This document shows positions 1 to 13,302 of a stretch of 64,000 nt of DNA, piece by piece. Positions within the stretch are counted from its first letter, which is position 1. Each line of letters opens with the position of its first letter. The notes under the pieces were generated by a model. The model made no database searches. It saw only the letters and a list, made by a program, of their open reading frames with translations, and was not told the origin of the DNA. The position numbers were made by a program, and so were the translations under genes. Source of the DNA: Costus lasius (Eukaryota > Streptophyta > Magnoliopsida > Zingiberales > Costaceae); the NCBI GenBank assembly GCA_027563935.2, contig JANVAS020000203.1, positions 2,604,001 through 2,668,000 on the forward strand, in the 5' to 3' direction.

Positions 1-29
1 AGGATCGGATCTTGGGCGAGTGAGGAGAC

Positions 30-3000
30 ATGGAAGCCAATGCCGGAATGGTGGCGGGCTCACACAAGCGGAACGAGTTCGTGATGATCCGGCACGAAGG
101 GGAGTCCGCGGTGGGTGTTTTTCCCCTCTCACTCTTTCATTTTTAATGTGGTTGGGAAAGATCCGAGCATTTTTTCTTGTTTTAGTGTTCTTTACTATAA
201 GTAACTTGCGTGCTAGTAGTTCCTAAGCTTGGATCTAGCGGCGGAACGATTGGTAACAGTGGTTTGACTTTGAATTCATGATCGGTTGGTACAATTAGAT
301 TGTGGCTTTTGTTCGGAGTGGCTGGAATTAGCGGATTCCAGACCGGATATTGGCGAATTTGAAGTCCTCGTGTTGTTTCTTGGTTGCTATTCTTAGGAAA
401 GTTTTTAGTTCTTCGACAACATCCGACCTAAAGTGGCGGTTTCTGCTGTCGATGGACTCGACTGTGTACGTGCACTGAAGCTGTTTGCCTAGACTTCCAG
501 AGTGATTCTTGAATGATTTTATCATTATAAGATTGTAGCTAAAAATTAAAATACTAATGTACTTCAGTAATCTAGTGCGTAGATTAGTTCTGGTTTCTAT
601 TCGGCGATACTTGCTAAAAATTGAGAAAATTGATAAGCTCCGCTGGTCTCTTCCATCCTATTCTTGAGATCTTGCATTTTCTTCTAGTTACTCGGGGATC
701 TGTTACCGTCATATATGAGAACATGTGAAGTGACAACTAATTTAAATAAATCCATTATCCTATCAATTAAACTGTTTCTTGCTGCTGCTGTTTAAATAGC
801 TTTTTTTTCCTTATTGTTCTTGAAGTGCCTGCTCGAAATTGTAAAAATAATATTTGTTTTAACACTTTCTTGCTTGTATAGTGCATGCCTCTTGCAACTT
901 CATGGAATTTCACTCGTAACATATTGCAGTATTGTAGCTTTCTATGACTGTCAGAAGAATTCTTTAAAGTAACTAAAATTGACAGGATCCTGTAACTGAA
1001 AGAATTGATCTGACAATTTGGACAAAATCTTGGTTTTGTTTTTCATATAAACTTGGATTGCATGATTTTGCTATACAGAGATTGAATATTCATCTATCTG
1101 TCATATACTTTGTCTTTTCATGTTTACGTCAGTGAAGCCTTGTTGGAAGTATTTTGATTCATTTTCTTCTTTGTGCTCGCTTACTTGCTTGAACTAGACA
1201 AGCTATTCCACACTTCTAGAAGTTTCTTTACAACTTATCTTTTTCTTTTCATCATGCAGCCCAAGATGTTGAAGAACATTAATGGCCAAGAGTGTCAGAT
1301 CTGTGGTGATACTGTAGGTCTCTCAGCTACAGGTGACCTTTTTGTTGCTTGTAACGAGTGTGCCTTCCCAGTTTGCCGGGCTTGCTATGACTACGAGAGA
1401 AAGGAGGGGAATAAGTCTTGTCCCCAGTGCAAGACTCGCTACAAAAGACACAAGGGTATGCTCATAGTTTAATCAAAATTTTTCTTTGTTGCATTAGTAA
1501 TTTAAAGGGTAAAATGAGCCTCTAATGGGCCTCTTTGTTACTGAAAGTCCATTGTGCTGCATAGTTCTTGCTAACAGACTTTTTGCCTTTCTATTAATCT
1601 TAGCAATCATATTACAGATATAAATTTATCTCACTATCTCTGAACTTGTGGATTTCAGGAAGTCCGCGAGTTGAGGGAGATGACGAAGAGGATGATGTTG
1701 ATGATCTGGACAATGAGTTCAATTACAGGCATGGCAATGTCAATACAGGAAATAAATGGCAGGGAGAAGATGTTGATTTATCCTCATCTTCTAGACATGA
1801 ACCTCAACACCGCATTCCACGCTTGACCAGTGGACAACAGGTAGAATAAAAAGAAAATTACACCTTGCAGGAAACTATCTACTTGATGTTTGCTCGTTGT
1901 CTGAAATATTAACAGATCATAATTAGTGGAAGAATTAGAACTATTTCATTCTTTTGATAAGAAGATATCTTGGTGCTGAGAAAATTGATACTTATGGAGT
2001 TTGCTTCACAATACAAATGTAGGGAACAAAGAAAGATTAAAGTGATTCTTTTTCTCTCTTAGAGATGTTAATATGTATTTACTGTCAAAAATGATAATAT
2101 CATTCTAGTTCTTAATGACAGCGGAAAGCCAAGAAGAGCCATTTCAGTCTTATGATTTCTTTGTTGGTGAAAAACCTTGAGCCCTTTAGGGCTCATAGAA
2201 TTGCAAAAGTTGGAAACAACCTCTTCTAGAGAAAACTGTTTTAAGCTCCTAATTGGAAGAGGAAAGCGCCCTGGATTTGTGTTCTTCTTTGCCTGATTAT
2301 ATTTTTTTACAGATGATGTATTTGATGCATTATTTATATGCTCAACTGAAACAATAAAACTTTAGAGAGGGATGATTTTTTTTTTCGATATAGTGATTAG
2401 TGAAGTTTCGGTTTGTCTTGTTCATTGTTGATTCTTCCCTCCTTAAGTGTATATCAACATAAGCAGTGCTTGATGCATTACTCTGGGCATGTTTGGGAAT
2501 CATGGTTTCCATTTGAGTTTCTATGTTTTTCTCTGTTTAGGCATATACAATGATCTGGAAAAGTAAACTTGATGTATTGTTGGAACAACATTCAGCACGG
2601 TCTTATGCCTTTATTATACATTTCAGATTTCTGGGGAAGTACCTGATGCAACACCTGATCGCCATTCTATTCGCAGTCCATCTGGCTACGTAGATCCAAG
2701 TTTGCCAGGTGATCCCATTTGTACCTGCAAAGTTGGAAGTTAGCTAATACATGGTGTTTTAGCATTTCAGTGCTTGATTGCTTTGTGGTGTTTTTTTCTT
2801 GCAGTTCCAGTAAGAATTGTGGATCCTTCCAAGGACTTAAACTCATATGGGCTTGGCAGTATTGATTGGAAAGAAAGAGTTGAAGGTTGGAAGCTGAAGC
2901 AAGACAAAAACATGATGCAAATGACCAACAAATACAATGATAGCAAAGGAGATATGGAGGGTACAGGTTCAAACGGTGAAGATCTCCAAATGTATCGTCT

Positions 3001-6000
3001 TGCATTTTCATGTTTTGCCCTTTTATTTATTTATTTTTTTTTGCAATTTCCTTTTACTCTTTAGCCACTGCTTTCTTTTAGTTGAGAAATCATAGTTTAA
3101 CCCTGCTGTGTTATACCATTAGTCTCCACCAGTTTTAGATGTGAATTTTCAGTCTGAAAATTTTCCATTACATGAAAATTGTGTTAGGCCAATCTTTGCC
3201 ACTGAGAAATACATTCAATCAGTACTTCTATTATCAAGTAATGCTACATACAAGTCATTGTCCATATCATGGAGAAATGTGGTCCACTGCTTTTCTACAT
3301 GCATCATCTGAATGAGCTGTGCAATACGGGTCCAAATTGAGTTATTAATAAGTAGATCCGGGTTAGTATGTTATACCCGATCTGCATAGTCGTAAAGTAG
3401 TATTTATAGGAGTTTAGGGTTGAGGGTTAGAGGTAGAGTATTTTGTGATTGCTTTCCAGGGCGTGCGTTGCATGATTCTCGCTAGTGACAGCTGAGGTTT
3501 CTATTAATTAGTCTAACCTACGGGATTGATCGCTGAGAAACCGGAGGTCTAGCGACGGATAAAGGTGGAAGAAATTCCGTTGTTGGTAGTAGATTTAAGT
3601 GGTAGATCTATTGTCGTTAGCCAGCTGTTGAAGAAAACCTAGGGTACAAGAACTTCAGCACGCTGTGAAGTCCTCTTCTCAGCAAGCTTCCAAGGCACAC
3701 AATGAGTTACTGTAGCATGACGAGTGAATGCGTCTACTGCAGAAACACTAGGGTTTGGCGGCAGTATTGTAGCATCGATTGCTAGAGTGAGTTAAAAAAA
3801 TTGAAGAAAGATGATGAGAAGTGAGGCATGACTAGAGGCTCTTGAGAATATAGTGGTAGAAGTGCAAAGTTCTATTGTAGTAGTGCAGACAAAACTCCAA
3901 TCTGCGGGAGAGAAAAGGAGGATGAAAGGCTTGGTAGTGGCAGAAGAACGACGTCAGCACCGCAAGAAAATGGTTAAAATTACTCAGCGCTAGACTGAGA
4001 TGGAACGTCACCTTGGAGTGGTGGACGAGATGAGGAACTTATTTGCAGAGTTAGTGGAAAAGAAGAGGGGCGAACAAAGGGAGCTCCTAACAGACACTAA
4101 CCATCGCCAAGGCAAGGAGCCATATAGACCACCACCATCATGTGAGCATTGGTCCCCACCAGAGTCAAGTATAAGTCCTAATAGAATAGAAATCAATGAC
4201 GAAGACAGACGGAGAGTAGGTGTGCATAGAGGAGGGGACTTAGTCAAAGAGATGACTTTAGGGGAGGACAAACAATGGATTCACAAGTGCATGAAACTAC
4301 CAGGATTTAATGACACTCATCCAATAGGATGGTACCAGGATTTAATGACACTCATCCAATAGGATGGATTGCGCGGGCAGAGTAATATTTTGATATTCAA
4401 GCGATGACTAATGAATATAGGTCCCAATGGCGTTTGTGAGCATAGAAGGCCAGACGGGTCACTGGTTCCGATAAATGAAGAAAAAAATTCCTAATCTTAC
4501 CTGAGAAATACTGAAGGAAGAAATGATACAGCGCTATAGTGTTTTCCCAGCCACTTCGGCGTATGAGCGATTAGCGTCCCTGGAGAAGGGGACTTGATAG
4601 GGACAGATCATATTGTAGCTTATAAGGAGATAGTCTCACATGATATTTTCTAAAAGGTTTAAATTTTAATATCAGAGAGAGTGCAAGCATTCTTACCCAC
4701 TAACGTAATGCGAGCCATGATATTTGCTTGCATAATTGAGAAAGAGATGACATGAGAGAGATTAATTTGAAAGGATAAACAACTATTGAAGGAGTGGCGA
4801 ACAAAAGTCATTCAAATTCTAAAATTACTCTTGGGAAAGAAACCTTCCTATGCGCCAAGCATTACCTGACTTATCTCTATGAACCATCACAAATCATGGT
4901 ACTCAATTGAGGGAAAGTTCCGGTATCAATTCCAATAGGGTAACTCAGTTAAAGGGAAAAGGAGGTGACATATCTCACAATAGCTCTAAAGAGGTGATAA
5001 TTTAAGAACATCATCAAACACTTGTGACCGCGAGGAGGAGTTGAGCTATCCCACAAAGACTACGTCAAAGAAAGAGAAAAGGGGTTATGCTATCATCTTT
5101 ACCACCAGATGCATTGATGTGAAAATAAGCAATTCCGCTTGATGCTACTGTCAGAGGATGAAGACGCGGAAGGGGAAGATGCATGATGAAATTTTAATTA
5201 AATAAACTTAGTTTCTGAATTATAAAACAGTTTTATCCTGCTATAGTTAGAGGAAGACAATGTTACAGGCCCACATTGAGTTATTAATAAGTGGATCCGA
5301 GTTAGTATGTTATATCCGATCTACGTAGTCATAGAGTAGTATTTATAGGAGTTTAGGGTTGAGGGTTAGAGGTAGAGTATTTCGTAATTGCTTTCTAGGG
5401 CGTGCGTTGCATGATTCTCGCCGGTTATACAACATACAAGTTATTGTCCATACCATTGAGAAATGTGGTTCACTACTTTTCTATATGCATCATCAGAATG
5501 TTCTGTGCAAGCCAATCCAACTTTACTTGTTTATTATTTTCAGTAGATGGAATCATGGAATGCCTAGTGAAAGATACAAACTGCTGCCTTACTTTCTGAT
5601 TGTTTTACAAAGTTCTGGATGCTTCATTAGCTGAGACTTCAATTGTCATTTTGTAGGGCTGATGATGCCCGTCAACCTCTGAGCCGTATAGTGCCTATTC
5701 CTTCTAACCAACTCAATCTCTATCGTGTTGTTATCATACTTCGGCTCATTATTTTATGTTTCTTCTTCCAATACCGTGTAACTCATCCTGTACCTGATGC
5801 TTACCCATTGTGGCTAACATCAGTCATTTGTGAGATCTGGTTTGCTTTATCATGGCTTCTTGATCAATTCCCAAAATGGTATCCAATCAACCGAGAGACA
5901 TACCTTGACAGGCTTGCATTGAGGTCAGTTTTATGTTCTTTTTCACTTTTGAGCATGCTTTTTCTATTACATCAATCTGATTCCATAAATTACAAATTTG

Positions 6001-9000
6001 CAGATATGATCGAGATGGTGAACTATCACAATTAGCTCCTATTGATGTGTTTGTCAGTACAGTGGATCCTCTGAAAGAACCTCCTCTTATTACTGCTAAC
6101 ACAGTATTGTCAATTCTTGCTGTGGATTACCCTGTTGACAAAGTTTCATGCTATGTATCTGATGATGGTTCAGCCATGCTTACTTTTGAAGCCCTGTCAG
6201 AGACTGCCGAATTTGCAAAGAAGTGGGTACCTTTTTGCAAAAAGCATAATATTGAACCCAGGGCCCCTGAGTTTTATTTTGCTCAAAAGATAGATTATCT
6301 GAAAGACAAAATTCAACCATCTTTTGTGAAAGAACGACGAGCAATGAAGGTAATGGTGGAATTAGACACACATCCCCTTAAGCTTTTGACTATGGTTTTC
6401 AGACGTATTGATTCATGCTTTATTTCTTCTCAGAGAGAGTACGAGGAATTCAAGGTACGGATAAATGCTCTTGTTGCCAAAGCACAGAAAACACCAGAAG
6501 AAGGTTGGACAATGCAGGATGGAACTCCTTGGCCAGGAAATAACCCAAGAGATCATCCTGGCATGATACAGGTTCCAAATACTTCTCACAAAAGTTAACT
6601 CCGATGTTGTAGTTCCTTAATTGTGTTACTTATTTTTGGTTATATTTATAGTTATTCAATACTTGTTTTACTCTAGGTCTTTCTGGGGCACAGTGGAGGG
6701 CTTGACACTGATGGCAATGAGCTTCCTAGGCTTGTATATGTTTCCCGTGAGAAGAGATCAGGCTTCCAGCACCATAAAAAGGCTGGTGCGATGAATGCCT
6801 TGGTTCGTATTTTGTGCGTTTCATTCTATGCTTGTTTTTTCTATTGTCTGTATATTATCTGGATGTTCAGTGTTTTCACGTGCACCAACACGTGATGGAT
6901 GATTGAACCTATAATTATTGTTTGCTGGTCAGATTCGGGTATCAGCTGTTCTAACCAATGGTGCCTACCTACTCAATGTGGACTGTGATCATTACTTCAA
7001 CAACAGCAAGGCTCTTAGAGAAGCAATGTGTTTTATGATGGATCCTGCACTAGGAAGGAAGACATGCTATGTGCAGTTTCCTCAACGGTTTGATGGCATT
7101 GATTTGCATGATCGATATGCCAATCGAAACATTGTGTTTTTTGATGTAAGTATACCAACAGTTCAATGCACTGGACAAATTGAAATTATTTTCCTAATTT
7201 TCTTAATAATATTATATTTTACAGATTAACTTGAAAGGTTTGGATGGCATTCAAGGTCCTGTCTATGTGGGTACAGGATGCTGTTTTAATAGGCAGGCTT
7301 TGTATGGTTACGATCCTGTATTGACCGAGGCTGATCTGGAACCAAACATTGTTTTCAAGAGTTGCTGCGGTTCAAGAAAGAAGCGGAAGGGAGGAGATAA
7401 AAGCTACATTGACAGTAAAAAAAGGGCTATGAAAAGAACGGAATCTTCAATTCCCATCTTTAACATGGAAGATGTGGAAGAGGGCATAGAAGGTAATATA
7501 TTCATTTTCTATTTTTCATAATTTTTTATTTAAGAACACAGTAATTGCAATATATGTCCACAATCTACAAAGCTTGAAAATATTTGTTAAAATAGATATT
7601 GGATATGATTATTCATGATCAAGTAATTTGCTAGTATGTGTATCCTAATCATCATGAAACATTACTCTTAATAACATGGTTCATAGAAAAATGAAGGAAT
7701 ATGGGGGGAGATGAACTTATTACCATGAACAAGTTGCAATAGTTGCTGGTACATAATAAAAGGTACTTACGGACAATTTATTGAGCAATTTTACGTTTAT
7801 CTGATAAAAGATAATGAAGGCAACACCCATGATATAAGTGATCAAGTCAAGGTGCTATACTTCATTATTTGCATAATTATGTTGATTTGCTCTAATGATC
7901 TAAAAGAAGTGTAACTAATTTCCCATACACTGATTTCTGACTTTTCCAATTACAATTTATTGGTGATCAAATCTGAATGCAATAGTTTTATTATGTTAAT
8001 TGTTATATGTTTATTATTTATTCCTCTGTCCTATTATTGAAAGATTATGTGTTTTTACCACCTCGATGCTTCGGACTTGACTTTGTCATTGATAATGGAG
8101 TCAGCGTTTTATGTTGATAATTAGGATTCTATTTTTTTGATAATCCGAAAACAAAAAACTTCAATACAACCAACCAAACCATCTGCGCGTGTTGGCTGTT
8201 GTTGCATTTTCATGTTTGTATCTCAGACATTTCATATCCTTTCATGACAACCAGTCTCGTTTTTTATTTCTGTCCTATCCCAAGCCCGAATATCTTTAAT
8301 CTAGATATTGCTCTATACATAATCTATGATCTAGGAAGTAACTATATTATCCTTTGGCTGAATTAAATATGATTTCACCTGTAGGTATATTGTGCTTGAG
8401 ACCCTCTTCACTATATATAAATCTCATACTTATAAAGTGTCAAATGATATATGCAGTCTACCCTTTGAATATTTCAGGTTTAAAAAATCATTCCATTCTG
8501 CTCGGTACCTACCTACCCATTCAATCTCATACTAGTATTGATAAAGATCGGTGCCATACATATTAATAATACCAATTGGTACCATATGTTGGTACGGTTT
8601 GGTATGACTAGTACATACTGGTCCTATTTGGTGCACCGGTACGAACTCATTTGAAACCTCTGTAACCTCTTCTGAACTAGAACACAAATAAGCATGGAAC
8701 GGTAACCCATGTTGGGTTGGTATTGATTGGCTTTGAGCAAATCATTTGTAATAACTAATCCGACTGATTATGAACTTTTTTTTTTGCAATGGAGAACTTA
8801 TTTAGAAATACTGAACTTGTTTACAGTCATTGATGTAACCAAAAGGCTAGTTTCACCATCAAACAAGTATATCTTCTTCTAATATTAACTTTTCTTTAAT
8901 CCTAACAATTTTCTTTTCTTGATAACATTAGTTCTGTACCACTTGTCTACGAAATTCTTTCTGAACATAATTACCACTCCAATCGTATTCTCAATTCAGG

Positions 9001-11080
9001 GCTTGCTCGTCAAGTTCCATGGTTCTTACCCGGCATTTAATCTTTTCTTAGTTTTGTGTTTCTTTTTTCAGAATGATGAAATGGAATTTTGTGCAAACAA
9101 TGTTGTGCGCTAATTACTTCTTTAATCTGGATAAATTACTTGAGTACAATATGACTAATTCTTGTAATGTTTTCTTTCTTGTTTTCTTGATTTGGTCTAG
9201 TAAGTTGTGCATGTCTATGCTTTTATGTTTCAGGAGACTGCTCTTCGAAACACCATTTTAGTTCTACTGAAAATGTGTGTTCTCTGCATGTGCAATACAT
9301 GTTATATTATTTTCTTTCCCCCTTCCTGCATTATCTTCTAAAAATTAATGTAGAATTTAAACTGTCTTATTCATTTGCATTTTAAGGTTACGAAGATGAG
9401 AGAACACTGCTCATGTCCCAGAGGAGCTTGGAAAAGCGTTTTGGTCAGTCGCCAATATTCATCGCATCTACCTTCATGGAGCAAGGGGGCATACCTCCAT
9501 CTACTGATCCAGCGTCTCTTCTGAAGGAAGCGATACATGTCATTAGTTGTGGGTACGAAGACAAGACTGAATGGGGAAAAGAGGTTAGTCTAAATGATAA
9601 TAATGACACCTATTTGTCTGTTAGTTCTCTTTTGAAAAGTTGATAAATGGGTTTGTACATGCACACACCCTCAGATTGGCTGGATATATGGATCCGTTAC
9701 TGAGGATATTCTAACCGGATTTAAGATGCATGCCCGGGGATGGATTTCAATATATTGCATGCCTCCCCACCCGGCATTTAAGGGTTCTGCCCCAATCAAT
9801 CTTTCTGATCGTCTTAACCAAGTGCTTCGATGGGCTTTGGGATCAGTGGAAATTTTGCTCAGTAGGCACTGCCCTATCTGGTATGGTTACAGTGGAAGAT
9901 TGAAGCTTCTGGAGAGAGTGGCATACATTAATACTATAGTTTATCCAATCACATCTATCCCACTGATTGCCTATTGTGTTCTTCCTGCTATTTGTCTTCT
10001 TACGGGAAAATTTATTATCCCTGAGGTGAGCTCTTAGCTTACAGCTTCCTTCTTTCTCTTATTTTTGTTTATTTACTGTTTGCGTGGCTAGCATATATTG
10101 GTAAGAAGTTTACCTGCCTTTAACAGTCTATAATCTGAGGTTTTAAATTGAGTTACGGATGTATGCTACCAGTTTAACAGTCTATTGTTCTTAGGCACTA
10201 AACCCTCGTGTAGGGTGTAGCCCCGTAAATTTCATTAGCCAAACTTTGTGCCTCAGATTGTTCTTATCTGCCCCAATTTGAGCAGAGTTTACTGTTGTGC
10301 TCATTACCTGATGCGCTTTATCGGTGAGAATGATGTAGGACAAGATAGCCACCTTGTGGCCTTAGGGTTTTGGCCAGTTTTGGTCCAGAAATTATGCAAT
10401 AATTCATTGAATCACTTCTAGGTTGTAATGAGATTCTATTCAATTTTTGTTGTCATTTTTCACATTACTTTGGTATTGTTCTTATTTCACAGATAAGCAA
10501 TTATGCTGGAATGTGGTTCATTCTGCTTTTCATCTCCATTTTTGCTACGGGTATTCTCGAACTTAGATGGAGTGGGGTTGGCATTGAGGACTGGTGGAGA
10601 AATGAACAGTTCTGGGTTATTGGTGGGACATCAGCCCATCTGTTTGCCGTTTTCCAGGGTTTGCTTAAGGTGTTGGCTGGGATTGATACCAGCTTTACTG
10701 TCACATCAAAATCCTCCGATGATGATGGCGAGTTTGCCGAGTTGTATGTCTTCAAGTGGACAAGTCTCCTCATCCCCCCTACTACTGTGTTAGTAATCAA
10801 CATGGTAGGAATAGTGGCCGGCGTTTCTTATGCTATCAACAGCGGTTACCAATCTTGGGGTCCTCTATTTGGAAGACTTTTCTTCGCTTTCTGGGTGATT
10901 GCACATCTGTATCCTTTCCTCAAAGGTCTTATGGGCAAGCAGAACAGAACACCTACTATTGTCATTGTCTGGTCTATTCTCCTAGCTTCGATCTTCTCGT
11001 TGCTCTGGGTTCATATCGACCCATTCACTTCTCCCACACAAAAGGCAGCGGCAATGGGACAGTGTGGTATTAATTGCTGA
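30..11080 (+). CDS. CESA1: Cellulose synthase catalytic subunit, CESA1 class (14 exons, complete)
   Basis: Processive family-2 glycosyltransferase that polymerises UDP-glucose into beta-1,4-glucan in plasma-membrane rosettes; the CESA1 class acts in primary walls. Exons placed by GT-AG sites and frame continuity: 30-110, 1260-1455, 1659-1840, 2627-2708, 2805-2991, 5657-5923, 6004-6349, 6434-6571, 6677-6802, 6933-7145, 7225-7492, 9387-9583, 9675-10025, 10493-11080, giving 1073 residues. The N-terminal RING-type zinc finger has Cys 39, 42, 58, 61, 66, 69, 81 and 84. An acidic linker follows, then two membrane spans in exon 6. The catalytic signature is complete: DDG at 385-387, DCD at 552-554, TED at 770-772 and QVLRW at 810-814. 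Further membrane spans fill the C-terminus. The start begins [12 protein letters not shown], typical of this class, so the promoter lies outside the window. Residue 793 is His where family members usually have Arg. Nothing disrupts the frame. Exact isoform orthology is inferred from memory of the family. Confidence 0.96.
3243..3326. repeat. Left copy of ~80-bp direct repeat flanking the intronic element
   Basis: This stretch of CESA intron 5 recurs just outside the other end of the element (about 5429-5509), with about 10 differences over 81 bases by eye. A normal integrase target duplication is 4-6 bp, so this is not one. It suggests that the intron segment was already duplicated, or that the element was captured by a recombination or repair event. 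Confidence 0.75.
3320..5421 (+). mobile_element. Old short gag-only LTR element in CESA intron 5 (TR-GAG-like)
   Basis: Two direct repeats of about 160 bp (about 3320-3482 and 5261-5421) bound an internal region of about 1.8 kb. The repeats differ at about 13 sites by eye (roughly 8%), nearly all transitions, so the insertion is old. A purine-rich run just before 5261 fits a polypurine tract on the + strand. The only coding trace is a Ty3-type gag segment near 4000-4420. No protease, RT or integrase is visible. Small LTR elements carrying only gag match the class called TR-GAG in plants. The element lies in the same orientation as CESA and is removed with intron 5, so it need not harm the gene. 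The exact LTR start is uncertain by several bases, and I did not find a clear primer site. Confidence 0.7.
4000..4440 (+). pseudogene. Degenerate Ty3-type gag fragment
   Basis: The translation from 4000 contains a charged linker and then [13 protein letters not shown], the conserved start of the plant Ty3 gag domain. After a 35-bp tandem duplication (4298-4332 and 4333-4367) the homology resumes in another frame with GWIARAE and, after an in-frame stop, YFDIQA. The duplication is not a multiple of three and breaks the frame. Downstream sequence to about 5200 has scattered stops. The gag protein would have formed the particle of the intronic element; it is dead now. Confidence 0.65.
5429..5509. 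repeat. Right copy of ~80-bp direct repeat flanking the intronic element
   Basis: Partner of 3243-3326. It follows the 3' LTR directly and is followed by ordinary intron sequence up to the exon 6 acceptor at 5656. Confidence 0.75.
7493..9386 (+). other. CESA intron 11 (1.9 kb) with a possible small repeat
   Basis: AT-rich intron, unusually long beside most of its neighbours. Around 8535-8650 there is a run of short palindromic GGTACC and CCAATTGG-like motifs that looks like a dispersed monocot repeat rather than ordinary intron. I could not find clean termini or a target duplication, so it is not called as an element. No coding signal was seen. Confidence 0.4.
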
Positions 11081-11842
11081 TCCTTTGCTACCATTCTTCT
11101 GGCTTTGCCGTATCAAACAATACAAAGACTTCAGATTTGGTAGCAATGATCCACACCACAATCGATGATTTCTGGATCTAGATGTTTTAGTTATTTACAT
11201 CTATTTATTATCATAATATAAATTGATTGGTTACTGCATTGTTGAAGCCTCTTGTTGCACAGTTGCAGTAATCTTGAGTTCCACCCTTATTTTTTTGTGT
11301 AGCATATGACGAGTTTTATATATGCACAAGAACTTTGTACAAAACATAATGCTCCGCGTCTAGTATCGTTCATGTTGAAAAATTCATTGTTTGATGATGA
11401 ATATTTAGACAATCATTTTTTAAATGATTCAAGCTGTCTCGTGTTAATTGCAAAGGGAGAACCGAATTGAACAAAGTATTGGATGTATTCTTCAGATTTA
11501 AATTGTTCGACTCAGGTTTCTATCTTGATAAGATCGATCACAAGGATAATTCAATCTAATGTTTCTGTTTTTAACAGCATCTCGTAAGGGTGAAGTAACA
11601 TAATATTAACATTTATTTAGTAAATATACCTTTTTATAGAAAATATTTATGTTTCGTATCAACTCACGTAGATATCGCATTTGCATATTAGTCTAGTGTT
11701 TTCTAATGGTCAAACGAGATCATAAATTTACAATTATTGATAAATTTGATCTAAATCCTCATAGTTAAAGAATAACTAACACGGTGTAGATCTACAATGT
11801 TATCACAAAATAATAAGGTAATAGAAATAGTAGAGGTAAAAC
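11081..11842 (+). other. CESA 3' untranslated region and AT-rich flank
   Basis: The sequence after the TGA at 11078-11080 is AT-rich. The 3' UTR probably ends within the first 300 bases. I see no unambiguous AATAAA, only weak A/T-rich candidates near 11205-11225. The remainder has no genes or repeats that I can support. Confidence 0.4.
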
Positions 11843-12341
11843 TAGACCTGACAAAATCTGACCCGAGCCAAGTTAGGCGGGTTTGGGTCAGTCATAATCG
11901 TGTTTGGGTTTGGTCAATCTGTTTATGACCCGAAAATAATCGGATCGTGTCGGGTTGTAAACGGGTTGACCCGCTTAACCCAATTATATTATATATTTTA
12001 TATAAAAAATTTAAATATAGGCTCACCTAACTCCTATTGCTAGCCCATAAACTCAAATATTTTTTAACTATCTTTTAACCAAGATTTTGGCTCACACATA
12101 AGCCCAAAATTTTATTATTTTTAATAGAATTTTTATTAATTTATTATTTATATTTAAAATATAAATGATAAACGGGTTATTCGGGTTGTGTTGGGTTGAC
12201 CTGATTATATTTGGGTCGTGTTCGTGTTAGACAGTTTGACCCAATTAATTAAACGGGACGTGTTTGAGTTGGTTTAATTGGGTCACAAGTCACAGCTGAT
12301 GTAACCCGTTTATGACTCACTGACCCGAATTGCCAGGTCTA
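11843..12341. mobile_element. hAT-type MITE, 499 bp, with 8-bp target duplication
   Basis: The ends are inverted repeats of the form TAGACCTGRCAA. They are flanked by GGTAAAAC (11835-11842) and CGTAAAAC (12342-12349), which match at 7 of 8 bases, as expected for hAT transposition. The interior is full of GGGTTGACCCG-like motifs on both strands and encodes nothing. It is a non-autonomous element that would depend on a hAT transposase made elsewhere. Confidence 0.8.
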
Positions 12342-12349
12342 CGTAAAAC

Positions 12350-13302
12350 TGATTTGATCAAATTAGAAGTTATGACACTATATGAGCTAATTATTTTTAA
12401 AATTCAACTGATAAAATAAAGGGAGAGAGGGTGAGAGAGAGAGAGAGACCAATTTTAAATTTTAAATTGTTTGTTTCTATAACATAAAATTCTTTGATAT
12501 CTTGTTAATTTATTTTTTTCGTACATAAATATACTTTAGGAGCTAATCGAGAATTTTTTAAATTTATACACAAGTTGCAAGCAACAAGTAGAATATATCA
12601 CTTTGTATATCAATTGCTAAACTCAATATGTGCTAATTTGAAATTTTTATCACAAGGACAAAATATAATCGGACAATGAAAGAACATTTTTGACTTATTT
12701 AATATTTTAAACCTTTTTTGGTATATTTAATGTATGACATATTATGATATTTTTATATCAATAAATTGCAAAATTAAAAATTGTATATAACTAAAACAAC
12801 TAGTTTTACAATTAATTGTTGGCTAAGAGTTGGAATTTATGTTCCAAGTAATCAGTAATCAATAGCATGAAAAATAAATTAGTTTTGTCCAAATAATAAT
12901 GGTTGATAATCATCACTTTCATTGCCACGTACTTTTATGCTTATAGAAAGACCATAGAATGTTATTAAAAAAAAAAAAAAAATCTTAATAAGTAGATTTG
13001 AGATTTATTTGTGCGTAGAATCTAGTTATCAGTTTTACATTATTACCCTGCAAACTTTTAGAGGTAAGCTAGGAAGTCTATAATATATGTAGGCTGGTTA
13101 TTCTTTAAAATTATGTTGTTCTATAATATTGTTTATGTTTTAAAAGTTATAAATTATATAACATGCTAAGTTAATTAAATATATCTATAGCCTTGAAGGT
13201 ATTTTATTGATTTGTCTAATTGAGTTGTGGACTCTAGACTAAACTAGTTAACTAAAGTGTTCTTTAGCGATCTACTTTAGTTAATTATTTACTCTATACT
13301 AA
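12350..13302. other. AT-rich intergenic DNA with GA microsatellite
   Basis: A GA-rich run lies at about 12421-12449 and an A tract at about 12966-12982. No coding signal, RNA gene or element ends were found. Confidence 0.5.

Noticed and set aside
2667..3011. Minus-strand 114-codon frame opposite CESA exon 5
   Set aside because: Shadow frame of a real exon.
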